In this document: piece after piece, positions 62,677 through 64,000 of the stretch
Layout: every line of letters begins with the position of its first letter
Numbering within the stretch: position 1 is the stretch's first letter
NCBI GenBank assembly: GCA_004154925.1
Contig: QJNS01000745.1
Location: 52,317-116,316 of the forward strand
Reading direction: 5' to 3'
Source: Monosporascus cannonballus
Taxonomy: Eukaryota; Ascomycota; Sordariomycetes; Xylariales
DNA: 64,000 nucleotides
Program-made: the position numbers and the translations under genes
Notes under the pieces: generated by a model
The model's database searches: none
What the model saw: only the letters and a program-made list of their open reading frames with translations
Told to the model about the DNA's origin: nothing

Positions 62677-63455
62677 CAACCGCTCACTAAAGCTTAATTC
62701 TACTCAGATAATAATCACTCCCCACACTTTATGGTACCTTAGCTTCCGATCAGCTTAACTGTCACAGACGCTCGGTGATGCTTGGCGATGCTCAGGTTTA
62801 CATAACCTTGACTTGCCGCTTCGGACGCTCGCTAACTGTCTACTGGTATTTAAGTTCAACTCGCTCTCCTAGAGAGACGTCAACTCTACCCGACTCTGCA
62901 TTGCATAAGGTTTAGGCCACCGCTACCAGAAAAAGGGGATAAGAGCGGGACAAGCAGGGGCCCGGTCTCTGGCATCCTCTACTTCCTCAACGACGCAGGC
63001 GAACACGCCCGTTGCCCGGGCTCTACGTGAGAGGCTTAATACAGCCGGAGGATAGGACGGCAGACCTTCAGTGTAGGAGTTCCATTAGGGGCCCCCATCG
63101 CATGCCCGCGTCATGATCCGGTAGTCTTTGGCCGCTTGTCACACTGGGGACTCAAAGTCGTCTTTAAAATCAAGTAGGCTTAGATCTATGCCATCACAAA
63201 TATCACAGGGCACAAGCTAGCAGGGCATGTCCTTAAGTCTCAATCAAGAGAAGCAGGTCTCATTCCCACTATCGCAACCGGGAGCTTCTAGCCAATAGGG
63301 ACTGGGTTATACACTGTAGACAGGCGCTCCTCTGGTAAAAAGGACAATTTTATTACCTAATCAAGCATAGCCAGCGCCCAAAGCTATTCAACCGCCTCAG
63401 GCTCTGGTGATCCTCCCAGATAAAGTCCAACTCTTTAGTGCAGTCCCTGGCGAGG
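62677..63455. promoter_or_regulatory. upstream region of the kinase-like gene
   Basis: GC-balanced sequence without a recognised gene. TATTTAAG at 62847-62854, followed by pyrimidine-rich TTCAACTCGCTCTCC, looks like a core promoter about 600 bp upstream of the kinase ATG. In-frame TGA at 63408-63410 shows the kinase frame cannot extend far upstream without an intron. Confidence 0.35.
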
Positions 63456-64000
63456 ATGTGGTGGTCTGTCATCGGCACTGGAGCATCCTCGTTCGTGACC
63501 TGCACCGACAAGAAGACCGTGTTGAAAAGCCACAAAGCCTGGGAAGACGGCGAGATCCGGCCGTCACTGTCAGTGAGCTTCCAAGGTGCCCTCCGCCGGG
63601 AGGCGTTCATGTACCAGCATCTCGGAATGCATCCCAATATCCCCCCGCCTGCCGCGGCCCTGATGAGATCCATCCCGGACGTCCACGCCCTGCGGCTCGA
63701 GCTGGCGCCGTTCGGCAACCTGAGAGGCTACATCTGGAGACACAAGGACACGCCGCCGCCCGTAGGCGTCCGCCTTGACATGACGCTCGACGCGGCTCGG
63801 GCACTGGGCCACCTCCATTCCCTCTTCGTGCAGCTCTCCGATGTCAGCTGTCGTAATCTCCTCTTCGACGACCATCGCGTCAAGCTCTGCGATTTCGGCA
63901 GCTCGCTGATCCAGGGACAAGCCTTGGACGCCACAGACTACGAGGAGGCCGCGTACGAGCTGCTGCTTCGGGGCCGGCCCGTCCCCCGGGGGGGGGGGGG
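63456..64000 (+). CDS. protein-kinase-like protein, 3' end outside window
   Basis: An open frame of 181 codons from ATG 63456 to the edge. Residues 5-14 (VIGTGASSFV) form the nucleotide-binding loop. Lys24 in TVLKSH is the VAIK-type lysine. Glu49 in RREAFMYQHL fits helix C. LELAPFGNL (81-89) is the hinge. The catalytic loop is LSDVSCRNLLFDD, with Asp129 and Asn134 kept but Leu-Ser where most kinases have His-Arg; variants of the D-SCRN form are common in fungal kinase-like proteins. CDFG (145-148) is the magnesium-binding motif, at 63888-63899. The loop, lysine, Asp, Asn and DFG are all present, so activity is possible. The substrate is unknown. It runs into a run of 13 G at the edge. The frames overlapping it on both strands are shadows. 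Confidence 0.82.
   Translation, partial: MWWSVIGTGASSFVTCTDKKTVLKSHKAWEDGEIRPSLSVSFQGALRREAFMYQHLGMHPNIPPPAAALMRSIPDVHALRLELAPFGNLRGYIWRHKDTPPPVGVRLDMTLDAARALGHLHSLFVQLSDVSCRNLLFDDHRVKLCDFGSSLIQGQALDATDYEEAAYELLLRGRPVPRGGG
63988..64000. other. 13-base G homopolymer at the window edge
   Basis: CCCCC is followed by thirteen G in the kinase frame, right after RGRPVP. It is unusual in a coding region and may mark an assembly or sequencing problem. Confidence 0.6.

Noticed and set aside
63353..63934. Several open frames on both strands over the kinase region
   Set aside because: All overlap the frame that carries the ordered kinase motifs and none has a recognisable domain; shadows of high-GC coding sequence.
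1..64000. Telomeric TTAGGG arrays, rRNA, tRNA genes or CRISPR-like arrays
   Set aside because: None seen on either strand by reading; the tandem structures present are LTR-internal or X-subterminal repeats.

Overview
The window looks like a repeat-rich stretch of a filamentous ascomycete genome (Pezizomycotina) that has undergone repeat-induced point mutation (RIP). Most of it is extremely AT-rich. Copies of the same transposons differ almost only by C to T and G to A, TpG/CpA are scarce while CpG survives, and nearly every old reading frame is broken by TAA/TAG where glutamine codons stood. Embedded in this are GC-balanced islands (about 20.06-22.6 kb, 32.0-36.2 kb, 37.5-37.8 kb and 62.5-64 kb) with normal codon use, spliceosomal introns and fungal gene families. 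I cannot name the genus.

Layout. 1-6179: right part of a Ty3/gypsy chromovirus (RT, integrase, chromodomain, an extra open frame, a 204-bp LTR). 7141-8990: a complete but dead Fot1/pogo-like element. 10248-20057: a Tc1-like element split by two later insertions, a 5.5-kb Ty1/copia element (10293-15800, 5-bp target duplication ATATT) and a 2.9-kb element of a family called X here (17106-20006, 8-bp target duplication GCGTTTTT). 20058-22600: GC island with a frameshifted Zn2Cys6 transcription factor pseudogene. 22.6-32.1 kb: a minus-strand gypsy element (F) interrupted by a solo LTR and by a 7.35-kb chromovirus (23348-30699). 32.1-36.16 kb: GC island with an apparently intact Pth11/SAT4-type rhodopsin-domain membrane protein gene (33226-34404, minus). 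36163-37474: a TA-flanked element with 30-bp perfect inverted repeats. 37843-46911: an X copy holding another X copy (37872-39231) and a 6.5-kb gypsy element (40054-46559). 47838-51502: a second Fot1-like element holding a further X copy and a solo LTR. 55771-62215: a minus-strand gypsy element with both LTRs. 62.5-64 kb: GC island with a short repeat and the 5' part of a protein-kinase-like gene that runs off the right edge.

The only plausible living genes are the rhodopsin-domain gene and the partial kinase gene. The rest is a nested record of transposition and mutation. The most unusual item is family X. It has four copies here, three with 8-bp duplications. It has asymmetric ends, short TTACCTYA-type termini and a GC-rich hairpin near one end. 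The long copy carries a decayed RecQ-like superfamily 2 helicase opposite an unrecognised second frame. No transposase was recognised in it.
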